Positions 27,645 through 38,135 of a DNA stretch of 45,796 nt are shown piece after piece (within the stretch, counting starts at the first letter, position 1; each line of letters begins with the position of its first letter). Below the pieces are notes generated by a model, which was not told the origin of the DNA, searched no databases, and was given only the letters and a program-made list of their open reading frames with translations. The DNA is from Pseudomonas sp. PIC25. GTDB taxonomy: Bacteria > Pseudomonadota > Gammaproteobacteria > Pseudomonadales > Pseudomonadaceae. The stretch is taken from NCBI RefSeq assembly GCF_002286785.1, contig NZ_MUJY01000153.1, positions 1 through 45,796 of the forward strand, in the 5' to 3' direction. The position numbers and the translations under genes were made by a program.

Positions 27645-27804
27645 GGCGGCGCGCCAGCGTTGGAAGTCGTGACGGAAATTGGCCGCTATGCTGTCGCTGA
27701 ACTACTCGACGATCAGGTAGATCGGCAGATCGGTCTGGGTGGGCAGGTGGCGGTGCCTTGCCGTAGCGGACTTCATCGAGCAGGCGCTGGTAGCTGGTGT
27801 TCAT
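27645..27804 (-). pseudogene. Possible decayed gene remnant on the minus strand
   Basis: The 319 bases between 27644 and 27964 hold no intact gene. Read on the minus strand from ATG at 27804, the first stretch is MNTSYQRLLDEVRYGKAPP. A one-base shift then gives LPTQTDLPIYLIVE, an amber codon at 27702-27704, and FSDSIAANFRHDFQRW in the same frame. Two protein-like stretches joined by a frameshift and a stop look like a broken gene. I do not recognise the family. Chance coding-like sequence in GC-rich DNA is the alternative. Confidence 0.3.
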
Positions 27805-27963
27805 CCGTTGCAGGTGAGACGGCGCAGGGGACGGGCGCTGCGGTGCCACTGGCTGTCCTCCGCGCCAGGCTGCCCTTGAGCGTGCCCGTGGCCGCTTCGC
27901 TATTCAGCTTCGCTTCAGCCTGGATGTGCTATTTCTAGCGCCCCGATACTCGAGTTCACCCGG

Positions 27964-28884
27964 ATGCGCCGATTCCTCACACTCAAGACCCTGCTCGCCA
28001 TGCTGCTGCTGGGGCTGCTGTTTGGCCTGGCACTGGTCGCCCAGGAGTTCCGCCTGTTCGAGCGGGGCTGGTTCATCGTGCAGGAATGGCGCCACGCCGA
28101 GGAGTGGCGGGAGCGGTCGATCTGGCTGCCGGATTACGAGGTGGCCATCGAGGCGCAGACCATCGAGGGTCTGGCCGACGACGTTTCCGCCCTGACTTTC
28201 GATCCCGACCGGCGCAGCCTGCTGACCGTCACCAACCAGAAGTCGGAGATCATCGAGCTGTCGCTGGACGGCCGCATCCTGCGGCGCATTCCGCTGGTGG
28301 GGTTCGGCGATCCCGAGGCCATCGAGTACATCAGTCCGGGCATCTACGTGATCACCGACGAGCGCGCCCAGCGCCTGATCAAGGTGCGCCTGGACGACGC
28401 TACCCGTTTCGTCGACGCCGCCGAGGCGCAGCAGCTCTCCCTCGGCATCGGCCGGTCCGGCAACAAGGGCTTCGAGGGACTGGCCTACGACCTGGACGGG
28501 AAGCGCCTGTTCGTTGCCAAGGAGCGCGATCCGGTAACGATCTACGAGGTTCACGGCTTTCCGCACACCGATCCGGAAAAACCGTTCGCTGTCCACGTGG
28601 TGGACGACCCGCGACGGGACGAGGGGCTGTTCGTGCGCGACCTGTCCAGCCTGGACTTCGACCAGCGCAGCGGCCACCTGCTGGCGCTGTCCGACGAGTC
28701 GCGGCTGGTACTGGAGTTGAACAGCGACGGCCGGCCGATCAGCAGCCTGTCGCTGTTGCGTGGAATGCACGGCCTGCAACGCTCGGTGCCGCAGGCCGAA
28801 GGCGTGGCGATGGACGACGCCGGCAACCTCTACCTGGTGTCCGAGCCGAACCTCTTCTATCTATTCCGCAAGGTGCCGCGCTGA
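27964..28884 (+). CDS. SdiA-regulated (YjiK-like) beta-propeller protein
   Basis: This 306-residue protein begins with a hydrophobic anchor or signal (TLLAMLLLGLLFGLALVA, about 9-26). The repeated blades ALTFDPDRRSLLTVTNQ, DPEAIEYISPGIYVITDE, GFEGLAYDLDGKRLFVAKE and DLSSLDFDQRSGHLLALSDE are the pattern of the YjiK/SdiA-regulated family, a periplasmic-type propeller of unknown function. The conserved Glu residues in PEAIEY, GFEGLAY and AEGVAM would line the central face. It converges on rpiA with only 12 bases between the stops. Confidence 0.88.
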   Translation: MRRFLTLKTLLAMLLLGLLFGLALVAQEFRLFERGWFIVQEWRHAEEWRERSIWLPDYEVAIEAQTIEGLADDVSALTFDPDRRSLLTVTNQKSEIIELSLDGRILRRIPLVGFGDPEAIEYISPGIYVITDERAQRLIKVRLDDATRFVDAAEAQQLSLGIGRSGNKGFEGLAYDLDGKRLFVAKERDPVTIYEVHGFPHTDPEKPFAVHVVDDPRRDEGLFVRDLSSLDFDQRSGHLLALSDESRLVLELNSDGRPISSLSLLRGMHGLQRSVPQAEGVAMDDAGNLYLVSEPNLFYLFRKVPR

Positions 28885-28896
28885 GGCGCCACCGTT

Positions 28897-29568
28897 TCAG
28901 CGACGCAGGGTCTTCACGCCTTCGCCGGTGCCGAGCAGCAGCAGGTCGGCGGGGCGCGCGGCGAACAGACCGTTGGTGACCACGCCGACGATGGCGTTGA
29001 TCTGTGCTTCCAGGCCCACCGGGTCGACGATCTGCAGGTTATGCACGTCGAGAATGATGTTGCCGTTGTCGGTGAGCACGCCCTCGCGGTACACCGGATC
29101 GCCGCCCAGCTTCACCAGTTGGCGGGCGACATGGCTGCGGGCCATGGGGATGACCTCCACCGGCAGCGGGAAGGCGCCGAGCACCGGTACCAGCTTGCTG
29201 CCGTCGGCGATGCAGATGAAGGTCTTGGCCACCGCGGCGACGATCTTCTCGCGGGTCAGCGCGGCGCCGCCGCCCTTGATCAGTTGCAGGTGCTCGTTGG
29301 TTTCGTCGGCACCGTCCACATAGAACTCCAGCTCGCTCACCGTGTTCAGGTCATAGACCGGAATACCGTGTTGCTTGAGGCGCTGGGCAGTGGCTTCGGA
29401 ACTGGCCACGGCACCGTCGAAGTCGGCCTTGTGCCGGGCCAGGGCGTCAATGAAGAAATTCGCGGTGGAGCCGGTGCCGACGCCGACGATGCTCTTGCTG
29501 TCGAGGTGAGGGAGGATGTGGTCGACAGCGGCCTGGGCCACCGCCTGCTTGAGCTGATCCTGGGTCAT
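28897..29568 (-). CDS. rpiA: Ribose-5-phosphate isomerase A
   Basis: RpiA interconverts ribose 5-phosphate and ribulose 5-phosphate in the pentose phosphate pathway. The start at 29568 ([18 protein letters not shown]) gives 223 residues, the usual length. Motifs are [36 protein letters not shown], and [17 protein letters not shown] followed by ALTREKI, which carry the phosphate-binding and catalytic residues. A TTG at 29598 in the same frame lies over the -10 element and is rejected. It is transcribed away from the orphan RTX gene. Confidence 0.97.
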   Translation of the reverse strand: MTQDQLKQAVAQAAVDHILPHLDSKSIVGVGTGSTANFFIDALARHKADFDGAVASSEATAQRLKQHGIPVYDLNTVSELEFYVDGADETNEHLQLIKGGGAALTREKIVAAVAKTFICIADGSKLVPVLGAFPLPVEVIPMARSHVARQLVKLGGDPVYREGVLTDNGNIILDVHNLQIVDPVGLEAQINAIVGVVTNGLFAARPADLLLLGTGEGVKTLRR

Positions 29569-29597
29569 GACGTTCTGCCGGGCTGGAAAAAACCGCA

Positions 29598-29603
29598 ATT
29601 ATA
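29598..29603 (-). promoter_or_regulatory. Perfect -10 element (TATAAT) for rpiA
   Basis: TATAAT on the minus strand lies 30 bases upstream of the rpiA ATG. The expected -35 region, around 29621-29626, is a poor match, so only the -10 is claimed. Confidence 0.5.
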
Positions 29604-29633
29604 GCCATCCGGCCCGGCTGGCCGCAGTGCTTC

Positions 29634-30764
29634 TCATCCGCCGCTATGACCCAGAGCGGCGCCAACGCTGAACAGCACGCTCAATAGGCCATCGGTCGCC
29701 GGCTCTGGCATCTCGCCGGCCCAGTGAGGAAGGGGTGTGCTCAGCGTTGCCTGTGGCGGCGTGGGCGCCGGCAGGCCCACACGCTGACGGATGGCGGCCT
29801 CGTCCAGCACGGAGCCGTCATCGAAGCGGATCTTCTCGATCACGAACGCCTTGTCGAGGAAGTAGTTGGTGATGACGATGCGCTGCTCGCTGTCCAGCTC
29901 GATGTACAGCGAACCGCCTTCGCTGCCCCGGAAGCGCGCGTACTGCGGCTCCAGGGGGCCGCGAATGTGCAGGGTGTCGACGTTGCCCGGCGTCGTGTCG
30001 TAGTCATAAATCGTGTGGTCGCTGAACTCCCAGGAATAGTCGACCTGGTAATAGTCGTCGCCCGGCCCGCCGTAGAGCAGGTTCCAGTGGTTGTCGCCGA
30101 AGTACATCGGCTTGACCGTGCCGCCGTTGAGTACGTCGCTGTAGCGGCTGCCGATCAGCAGATCGTTGCCGCCGCGGCCGAGCAGGTAGGTCGCCTGGTC
30201 GCCGGCCACCAGCCGGTCGGCCCACTCCTTGCCGGTCAGGCGGATGCGCTCGCCGGTATAGCTGGGCGGGTCGTCGGCGGTGCGGCCGGTCGGGACGTCC
30301 GGGTCCAAGTGGAAGTGGCGCAGGATGTCCTTGTCGGTTACGTGGGTGGCGCCGAAGCGGAAGCGCTCGATGCGAAAGGCGGCGTCGAGAAAAAAGTCAC
30401 GTACGGTGATGACGCCGGCTTCGCCGTGCAGGCCGATCAGCAGATCGTCCTGATAGCGCTCGAACGGGCCGAACTCTTCCAGGCTTTCGCCGACGGTCAG
30501 CGTGTCGATATTGCCGGGTGTGGGGTCGAAGTCGAAGATGACGTCGCGGCTGCCCGAGTAGACATCGTAGGTGTAGTAGTCATCGCCGAGCCCGCCGAAC
30601 AGGCGGTTATTGCCAGCGCCGCCGAGCAGCGAGTCGCTGCCGGGGCCATCGATCAGCACATCGTTGCCTTCGCCGCCGACCAGACGGCTGGGCTCGGGAT
30701 GGGCAACCAGCAGGTCGTCGTTCGAACTGCCTTGGACGAGCAGGCGGGAGATGCCGGTAGGCAT
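29634..30764 (-). CDS. Orphan RTX-type calcium-binding protein with two related modules
   Basis: This 376-residue protein has no signal peptide. After a short N-terminal RTX block (GGEGNDVLIDG, GGAGNNRLFGGLGDDYYTYD) it contains two related units of about 150 residues. Each has [FY]DYDxTPGNxDTL-type or DFDPTPGNIDTL strands, a xFFLDxAFxIExxRF strand (RDFFLDAAFRIERFRF and TNYFLDKAFVIEKIRF) and a short helix, the pattern of HCBP-related domains. There is no enzyme domain and no exporter nearby. The last 40 residues are Pro-rich and then hydrophobic (LLSVLFSVGAALG). It may be exported by a distant type I system. Function unknown; transcribed towards rpiA. Confidence 0.85.
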   Translation of the reverse strand: MPTGISRLLVQGSSNDDLLVAHPEPSRLVGGEGNDVLIDGPGSDSLLGGAGNNRLFGGLGDDYYTYDVYSGSRDVIFDFDPTPGNIDTLTVGESLEEFGPFERYQDDLLIGLHGEAGVITVRDFFLDAAFRIERFRFGATHVTDKDILRHFHLDPDVPTGRTADDPPSYTGERIRLTGKEWADRLVAGDQATYLLGRGGNDLLIGSRYSDVLNGGTVKPMYFGDNHWNLLYGGPGDDYYQVDYSWEFSDHTIYDYDTTPGNVDTLHIRGPLEPQYARFRGSEGGSLYIELDSEQRIVITNYFLDKAFVIEKIRFDDGSVLDEAAIRQRVGLPAPTPPQATLSTPLPHWAGEMPEPATDGLLSVLFSVGAALGHSGG

Positions 30765-30933
30765 GATGAATCCTCATACGGTTGGGGGAGGCGGCGCACT
30801 GCTCGGGAGCCTGAATTGCTGACTGGCGAAGCGGCAAAAGATTCCGTTCCGCTGGTCGGCTGGAGCGGGTGGCCGCATGCGGCCTCGGCGGAGTAGACTC
30901 GCCTATTCCTATTTCCCCGCCGTGAAGCCCGAG

Positions 30934-32448
<1,515 letters not shown>

Positions 32449-32464
32449 GGCTGGAACCGCACGG

Positions 32465-33736
32465 ATGCGCATCCTGCTGGTCGGGGCCAGTGGCTTCATC
32501 GGCAGGCGGCTGCTGGAGGCGCTGCGTAGCGCAGGGCACCAGGTGGTGGCCACGGCACGCCGGCCACGGGCCGACGCTTTTCCCGACGTCGAATGGCGAG
32601 CGCTCGACCTGGCCCGCCTGTCCGAAGATTCGACGCATTTTCCCTGGCCGGCAGGCGTCGAGCTGGTGATCAACGCGGCGGGCATCCTCGGCAGCGACGC
32701 CGCCGAGTTGGCCCGGGTGCAGGACAGCGGCGCGCGGTGCCTGTTCGATCTGGCCGCCGCCCACTGCGCGCGGGTGTTGCAGTTCTCTGCCCTCGGCGCG
32801 GGCGAGCAGCCCGACATTCCCTTCCTGGCCAGCAAGGCGGCCGCCGATGCCTATCTTCTCGGCCTCGGCATTCCCGCCGTGGTGCTGCGCCCATCGCTGG
32901 TGCTGGGCGAGGGCGGCGCCAGCAGCGGCTGGTTTTCCCGTTTGTCGCCCTGGCCACTGATTCCGCTGCTGGACACCCGTGCCCGAGTCCAGCCGCTGCA
33001 CGTGGATGACTTGGTGGGTGCGGTCCTGGCGTTGCTGCGTTGCTGGCCGGAACAACCCATGGTGTTGCCGCTGGTGGGCCCGGAACCCATGACCCAACCG
33101 CAACTGATCGACCGTCTGCGCGCCGCTCAGGGCTGGGGGCCGGCGCGCTACCTGCGCGTTCCGGCAGCCCTGGCAGCCATCGGTGCGCGAGTGGGCGCGC
33201 TGCTTGGCTGGCGCGCGCTGAACCCGCAGACCGTCCGGCTGGCCCGGCGCGACAACCTGGCGTCGGCGGAGTCCCTTGAACAAGCCTGCGGTTTCCGTGC
33301 CGCATCGCTGACGGACCGCCTGCACGGCTGGCCGAACCCGCTCGTCAGTGTCACTGCGGCGCTGCGACCGTTGTTGCTGGCGAGTCTGGTGCTGGTCTGG
33401 CTGGGCACGGCGCTGGTCTGCCTCGGGCCCGGTTATGGCTGGGGGCTGCGGCTGATGGGCGAGGCCGGGGTCAGTGGCTGGCTGGCGAGCCTGGCGGTGA
33501 TCGGCGGAGCCCTGCTGGATGGCCTGTTGGGTGTCGGCCTGTTGCTGCCGCGTTGGCGTCGTTGGGCCCTGCGCGGACAATTGGCGCTGATGCTTGGTTA
33601 CATGCTGCTGATCAGCCTGCTGCTGCCGCACTACTGGTTCGACCCCTACGGGGCGGTACTGAAGAACCTCGTGCTCATGGTGGCCACGCTTTGGCTGCTT
33701 TGGACCGAGTCTGCTGGCGAGAAGATAAGGCGATGA
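32465..33736 (+). CDS. NAD(P)-binding epimerase-like protein fused to a DoxX-like membrane domain
   Basis: This 423-residue protein begins with a Rossmann motif GASGFIGRR at 7-15 and an extended SDR domain to about residue 290, with INAAGILG and a catalytic-type FSAL...SKAAAD region. The usual Tyr-x3-Lys motif is not evident: the SKAAADAYL stretch lacks the preceding Tyr, so activity may be altered. The C-terminal 130 residues contain four hydrophobic segments with a DoxX-like pattern (GGALLDGLLGVGLLLPRW, LMLGYMLLISLLLPHYWFDPYGAVLKN in parts). Its stop overlaps the start of the DUF2269 gene, so the two are probably one unit. Function unknown. Confidence 0.88.
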   Translation: MRILLVGASGFIGRRLLEALRSAGHQVVATARRPRADAFPDVEWRALDLARLSEDSTHFPWPAGVELVINAAGILGSDAAELARVQDSGARCLFDLAAAHCARVLQFSALGAGEQPDIPFLASKAAADAYLLGLGIPAVVLRPSLVLGEGGASSGWFSRLSPWPLIPLLDTRARVQPLHVDDLVGAVLALLRCWPEQPMVLPLVGPEPMTQPQLIDRLRAAQGWGPARYLRVPAALAAIGARVGALLGWRALNPQTVRLARRDNLASAESLEQACGFRAASLTDRLHGWPNPLVSVTAALRPLLLASLVLVWLGTALVCLGPGYGWGLRLMGEAGVSGWLASLAVIGGALLDGLLGVGLLLPRWRRWALRGQLALMLGYMLLISLLLPHYWFDPYGAVLKNLVLMVATLWLLWTESAGEKIRR

Positions 33737-34200
33737 GTGCCTACCTGATTCTGAAGACGTTGCACATCCTGTCCTCCACCCTGCTGTTCGGCACCGGGCT
33801 TGGTTCGGCCTACTACGCGCTGCGCGCCTGGCTGAGCGGGCGCGTCGAGGTGATCGCGGTGACCTTCCGCCATCTGGTCACCGCCGACTGGCTGTTCATC
33901 GCCACCACCGCGGTGTTCCAGCCCCTCAGCGGCCTCGGCCTGGTGCATTTGGCCGGCTGGCCGCTGACCCAGCCTTGGCTGCTGTGGAGCCTGGGGTTCT
34001 ACGTACTGGCTGGGCTCTGCTGGCTGCCGGTGGTCTGGCTGCAGATCCGCGTGCGCGACATGGCCTGCGAAGCCCTGGAGAACGGCACACCGCTGCCACC
34101 GCTGGCGCACCGCTATATGCGCCTCTGGTTCATCCTCGGCTGGCCGGCGTTCATCGCCTTCGTCATGATCTTCTTCCTGATGGTAGGGAAGGGCATGTAG
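33733..34200 (+). CDS. DUF2269 family integral membrane protein
   Basis: This 155-residue protein starts in ATGA overlap with the epimerase/DoxX gene. Four transmembrane segments are visible. The N-terminal LKTLHILSSTLLFGTGLGSAYY with its His and Gly-rich turn and the C-terminal RYMRLWFILGWPAFIAFVMIF are typical of DUF2269. The coupling to the DoxX-like protein suggests the two membrane proteins act together. No function is established. Confidence 0.88.
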   Translation: MSAYLILKTLHILSSTLLFGTGLGSAYYALRAWLSGRVEVIAVTFRHLVTADWLFIATTAVFQPLSGLGLVHLAGWPLTQPWLLWSLGFYVLAGLCWLPVVWLQIRVRDMACEALENGTPLPPLAHRYMRLWFILGWPAFIAFVMIFFLMVGKGM

Positions 34201-34232
34201 GGGCATGAGACTCCCAGGGCAAAAAAGCCGAT

Positions 34233-34340
34233 GGTTCCCACGCTCCCGCGTGGGAACCCCTGCCAGGGTGCTCCGCGTCCCGCTCGCTGCAAACGGACGC
34301 GGAGCGTCCGAGGCTGCATTCCCTCGCGGAGCGTGGGAAC
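34233..34340. repeat. Pseudomonas REP-type repeat with nested inverted arms
   Basis: The left arm GTTCCCACGCTCC (34234-34246) is the exact reverse complement of GGAGCGTGGGAAC (34328-34340). The left side also forms a local 11-bp hairpin (34233-34258), and an inner perfect hairpin pairs GCTCCGCGTCC (34270-34280) with GGACGCGGAGC (34295-34305). This family is common between genes in several Pseudomonas species (from memory). It lies between convergent genes. The remaining 195 bases up to 34537 hold no gene or other signal I can support. Confidence 0.8.
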
Positions 34341-34536
34341 GATCTCAAACCCCTGACATAGCCGCGCCCGGTCGGTGCGTGCCGTCATCGGTTCGCTGTC
34401 CTGTTCGAAGGGCAGAGTCGGTGTACATCGCGGTCCAGGCGCTCGACGCGGAAGTAGTAGCGCCTGGGTGTGCCAGCGCTCCGCCCGTTTCCCCGGCGCC
34501 CGCTGGCGGACCGGCAGGCTCATGGCCGCGTTCCTA

Positions 34537-35190
34537 TCAGCGCAGGGAAATTACCGGCCAGCCGCGTTTTTCCGCCTCGGCGCGCAGGATCGGGTCCGGA
34601 TCGACCGCCACCGGATGGCTGACCCGCTCCAGCAACGGCAGGTCGTTGCGCGAGTCGCTGTAGAAGTAACTGCCCTCCAGGCTCAGGCCAGTTTCGCCGA
34701 GCCAGCGCTCCAGACGGGTGACCTTGCCTTCCTGGTAGCAGGGCACGTCGGTGGTGCGACCGGTGTAGCGGCCATCCTGCATCTCGCATTCGGTGGCGAG
34801 CAGGGTCTCGACGCCCAGGCGCGCGGCGATCGGCCCGGTGACGAAGCGGTTGGTGGCGGTGATGATCACCAGCCTGTCGCCGGCGGCGCGGTGTTTTTCC
34901 AGCAGCGCTTCGCCCTTGGCGAGGATGATCGGTTCGATGCAGTCACGCATGAACTCTCGGTGCCACTGCTCGAGCTGGGCCATCTCGGTGCGGCCGAGAA
35001 TTTCCAGGCAGAAATTCAGGTAGTCGCGGATGTTCAGGTGGCCGGCGAGGTAGTCCTGATAGAAGGCATCGTTGCGCGCTTTGTAGGCCACGCCGTCGAG
35101 AATGCCGCGCTCGCACAGGTAGTCGCCCCAGGCATGGTCGCTGTCGCCGGCCAGCAGGGTATTGTCGAGATCGAACAGAGCCAAACGCAC
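34537..35190 (-). CDS. HAD-superfamily phosphatase, SerB-like (subfamily IB)
   Basis: This 217-residue protein has the HAD motifs: [12 protein letters not shown] with nucleophile Asp7 and acid Asp9, TATNRF as motif II, and [14 protein letters not shown] as motif IV binding Mg. The helical cap between about 15 and 90 matches the HAD-IB group, which includes phosphoserine phosphatase and histidinol-phosphatase-like proteins in Pseudomonas. The substrate is not certain. It diverges from rppH across 145 bases; a plus-strand TAGAGT at 35228 may be the rppH -10. Confidence 0.9.
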   Translation of the reverse strand: MRLALFDLDNTLLAGDSDHAWGDYLCERGILDGVAYKARNDAFYQDYLAGHLNIRDYLNFCLEILGRTEMAQLEQWHREFMRDCIEPIILAKGEALLEKHRAAGDRLVIITATNRFVTGPIAARLGVETLLATECEMQDGRYTGRTTDVPCYQEGKVTRLERWLGETGLSLEGSYFYSDSRNDLPLLERVSHPVAVDPDPILRAEAEKRGWPVISLR

Positions 35191-35335
35191 GGGTGATATC
35201 TCTTGCTGGGTATAAAAGGAGGGCGGCTAGAGTAGCCCCTTTTCGCCGGCATGCCCATTGCGCCAGCCCTTGCGTTGCTGCTCTTACAGGCTTTGTGGAA
35301 CAATGCCGAAACATGCGTTTACGAGGTTGACAGCC

Positions 35336-35815
35336 GTGATCGATCCTGATGGTTTTCGCCCGAATGTCGGCATCATCCTGACCAATGATGTGGGGCAGGT
35401 GCTCTGGGCGCGGCGCATCAATCAGGATGCCTGGCAATTTCCGCAGGGAGGCATCAATGCTGCCGAGACACCTGAAGAAGCGCTGTATCGCGAATTGAAC
35501 GAAGAAATCGGTCTCGAGCAGCAAGATGTGCAAATTCTTGCCTGCACCCGGGGCTGGTTGCGTTATCGTCTGCCTCAGCGCCTGGTGCGCACCCACAGCC
35601 AGCCGCTGTGCATCGGTCAGAAGCAGAAGTGGTTCCTGTTGCGTCTGTTGTCCGACGAACAGCGGGTGCGGATGGACGTGACCGGCAAACCGGAATTCGA
35701 CGGTTGGCGCTGGGTCAGTTACTGGTACCCGCTGGGCCAGGTGGTGACCTTCAAGCGCGAAGTCTACCGAAGAGCCCTGAAAGAACTTGCCCCGCGCCTG
35801 CCGGCGCGCGATTGA
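35336..35815 (+). CDS. rppH: RNA pyrophosphohydrolase RppH (NudH/YgdP)
   Basis: RppH removes pyrophosphate from mRNA 5' ends to start RNase E decay. The GTG start at 35336, with GAGG upstream, gives 159 residues, the length known for the Pseudomonas protein, and the usual opening [15 protein letters not shown]; the earlier frame from 35258 is not needed. The Nudix box [20 protein letters not shown] (38-57, then IGL) is intact. The downstream ptsP starts 12 bases later; the rppH-ptsP order is also found in E. coli and Pseudomonas. Confidence 0.97.
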   Translation: MIDPDGFRPNVGIILTNDVGQVLWARRINQDAWQFPQGGINAAETPEEALYRELNEEIGLEQQDVQILACTRGWLRYRLPQRLVRTHSQPLCIGQKQKWFLLRLLSDEQRVRMDVTGKPEFDGWRWVSYWYPLGQVVTFKREVYRRALKELAPRLPARD

Positions 35816-35827
35816 CGGACCCCGAGC

Positions 35828-38107
35828 ATGCTCAACACGCTGCGTAAGATCGTCCAGGAAGTAAACGCCGCCAAGGATCTCAAGACGGCGCTGGCGATCA
35901 TCGTGCAGCGGGTCAAGGAGGCCATGGGCAGCCAGGTGTGCTCGGTCTACCTGCTCGATCCCGAATCCAACCGTTTCGTACTGATGGCCACCGAGGGCCT
36001 GAACAAGCGCTCCATCGGCCGCGTCAGCATGGCGCCCAACGAAGGCCTGGTGGGCCTGGTGGGTACCCGCGAGGAGCCGCTCAACCTCGAGAACGCCGCC
36101 GACCACCCCCGTTATCGCTACTTCGCCGAGACCGGCGAGGAGCGTTATGCCTCCTTTCTCGGCGCGCCGATCATCCACCATCGTCGGGTGATGGGCGTGC
36201 TGGTGGTGCAGCAGAAGGAGCGCCGCCAGTTCGACGAAGGCGAGGAAGCCTTCCTGGTCACCATGAGCGCCCAGCTCGCCGGGGTCATTGCCCATGCCGA
36301 GGCCACCGGCTCCATCCGTGGCCTGGGCCGGCAGGGCAAGGGCATCCAGGAGGCTCGCTTCGTCGGCGTGCCCGGTGCGCCCGGCGCCGCCGTCGGCACC
36401 GCGCTGGTGGTGCTGCCGCCGGCCGACCTGGAAGTGGTACCGGACAAGACCGTCGATGACATCGAGGCCGAGGTCGAGCGCTTCAAGCAGGCGCTGGAGG
36501 GGGTTCGCGAAGATATGCGGACGCTGTCCGCCAAGCTCGCCACCCAGTTACGCCCGGAAGAGCGGGCACTGTTCGACGTCTATCTGATGATGCTCGACGA
36601 CGCCTCCATCGGCCTCGAGGTCAAGCGCATCATCCGCACCGGGCAGTGGGCCCAGGGTGCGTTGCGGCATGTGGTCATGGAGCACGTCAAGCGCTTCGAG
36701 CTGATGGACGACGCCTACCTGCGCGAGCGCGCGGCGGACGTCAAGGACCTCGGCCGCCGCCTGCTCGCCTACCTGCAGCAGGAGCGCAAACAGAATCTGG
36801 TCTACCCGGACAACACCATCCTGGTCAGCGAGGAACTGTCGCCGTCGATGCTCGGCGAGGTGCCGGAAGGCAAGTTGGTCGGTTTGGTCTCGGTGCTCGG
36901 CTCGGGTAACTCCCACGTCGCGATCCTCGCCCGTGCCATGGGCATTCCCACGGTCATGGGCGTGGTCGACCTGCCGTATTCCAAGCTAGACGGCATCGAG
37001 CTGATCGTCGACGGCTACCATGGCGAGGTCTATACCAACCCCAGCGAGCTGCTGCGCAAGCAATACGCCGAGGTGGTCGAGGAAGAACGCCAACTGGCCC
37101 AGGGCCTCGCCGCCCTGCGCGCGCTGCCGTGCGAGACGCTGGACGGCCACCGCATGCCGCTGTGGGTCAATACCGGCTTGCTCGCCGACGTGGCGCGTGC
37201 CCAGGAGCGCGGGGCCGAGGGCGTCGGCCTGTACCGTACCGAAGTGCCGTTCATGATCAACGAGCGCTTCCCCAGCGAAAAGGAGCAGTTGGCGATCTAC
37301 CGCGAGCAGCTCGCCGCTTTCCACCCGCTGCCGGTGACCATGCGCACCCTGGACATCGGCGGCGACAAGGCCCTGTCCTATTTCCCGATCAAGGAAGAAA
37401 ACCCCTTCCTCGGCTGGCGCGGTATCCGCGTGACCCTCGATCACCCGGAAATCTTCCTGGTCCAGGTGCGCGCCATGCTCAAGGCTAGCGAGGGCCTGGA
37501 TAACCTGCGTATCCTGCTGCCGATGATTTCCGGCACCCAGGAGCTGGAGGAAGCGCTGCACCTGATCCACCGTGCCTGGGGCGAAGTGCGTGACGAGGGA
37601 GTGGACATCCCCATGCCGCCGGTGGGTGTGATGATCGAGATTCCCGCCGCCGTCTACCAGACCCGCGAACTGGCGCGCCAAGTGGACTTCCTGTCGGTCG
37701 GCTCCAACGACCTGACCCAATACCTGCTGGCGGTGGACCGCAACAACCCGCGGGTCGCCGATCTCTACGATTACCTGCACCCGGCGGTGCTGCAGGCGCT
37801 GAGGAAGGTGGTGGATGATTGCCACCTCGAAGGCAAGCCGGTGAGCATCTGCGGCGAGATGGCCGGTGACCCGTCGGCGGCGGTGCTGCTGATGGCCATG
37901 GGTTTCGACAGCCTGTCGATGAACGCCACCAACCTGCCCAAGGTGAAGTGGCTGCTGCGCCAGATCACCCTGGGCAAGGCGCGCGAGCTGCTCGCCCAGT
38001 TGATGAACATCGACAACCCGCAGGTGATCCACAGCTCCCTGCACCTGGCCCTGCGCAACCTGGGCCTCGGCCGGGTGATCAACCCCGCCGCCACTATTCA
38101 GGTTTGA
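35828..38107 (+). CDS. ptsP: Phosphoenolpyruvate-protein phosphotransferase PtsP (EI-Ntr)
   Basis: PtsP starts the nitrogen-related PTS chain, passing phosphate from PEP to NPr and then PtsN. The 759-residue protein has an N-terminal GAF domain (about 18-165, with YASFLGAPIIHHRRVMGVLVV in parts) that can sense glutamine or 2-oxoglutarate. The phospho-His domain follows with His363 in GSGNSHVAILARAMGIPTVMG. The PEP-binding TIM barrel has GLYRTEVPFM, FLSVGSNDLTQY and the catalytic Cys in ICGEMAGDP near 675. It is likely co-transcribed with rppH. Confidence 0.98.
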   Translation: MLNTLRKIVQEVNAAKDLKTALAIIVQRVKEAMGSQVCSVYLLDPESNRFVLMATEGLNKRSIGRVSMAPNEGLVGLVGTREEPLNLENAADHPRYRYFAETGEERYASFLGAPIIHHRRVMGVLVVQQKERRQFDEGEEAFLVTMSAQLAGVIAHAEATGSIRGLGRQGKGIQEARFVGVPGAPGAAVGTALVVLPPADLEVVPDKTVDDIEAEVERFKQALEGVREDMRTLSAKLATQLRPEERALFDVYLMMLDDASIGLEVKRIIRTGQWAQGALRHVVMEHVKRFELMDDAYLRERAADVKDLGRRLLAYLQQERKQNLVYPDNTILVSEELSPSMLGEVPEGKLVGLVSVLGSGNSHVAILARAMGIPTVMGVVDLPYSKLDGIELIVDGYHGEVYTNPSELLRKQYAEVVEEERQLAQGLAALRALPCETLDGHRMPLWVNTGLLADVARAQERGAEGVGLYRTEVPFMINERFPSEKEQLAIYREQLAAFHPLPVTMRTLDIGGDKALSYFPIKEENPFLGWRGIRVTLDHPEIFLVQVRAMLKASEGLDNLRILLPMISGTQELEEALHLIHRAWGEVRDEGVDIPMPPVGVMIEIPAAVYQTRELARQVDFLSVGSNDLTQYLLAVDRNNPRVADLYDYLHPAVLQALRKVVDDCHLEGKPVSICGEMAGDPSAAVLLMAMGFDSLSMNATNLPKVKWLLRQITLGKARELLAQLMNIDNPQVIHSSLHLALRNLGLGRVINPAATIQV

Positions 38108-38110
38108 GCG

Positions 38111-38133
38111 CTCCGTCGCGTCCGGCGACGGAG
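38111..38133. terminator. Hairpin between ptsP and NRDE gene
   Basis: CTCCGTCGC and GCGACGGAG form a 9-bp perfect stem over a 5-base loop, exactly between the convergent stop codons. There is no T-tract, so it may act as a bidirectional but rather weak or Rho-assisted terminator. Confidence 0.55.
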
Positions 38134-38135
38134 GT

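Noticed and set aside
27660-27938. 92-residue plus-strand ORF after the reductase gene
   Set aside because: No ribosome site, no family features, odd composition; the minus strand shows better protein-like pieces.
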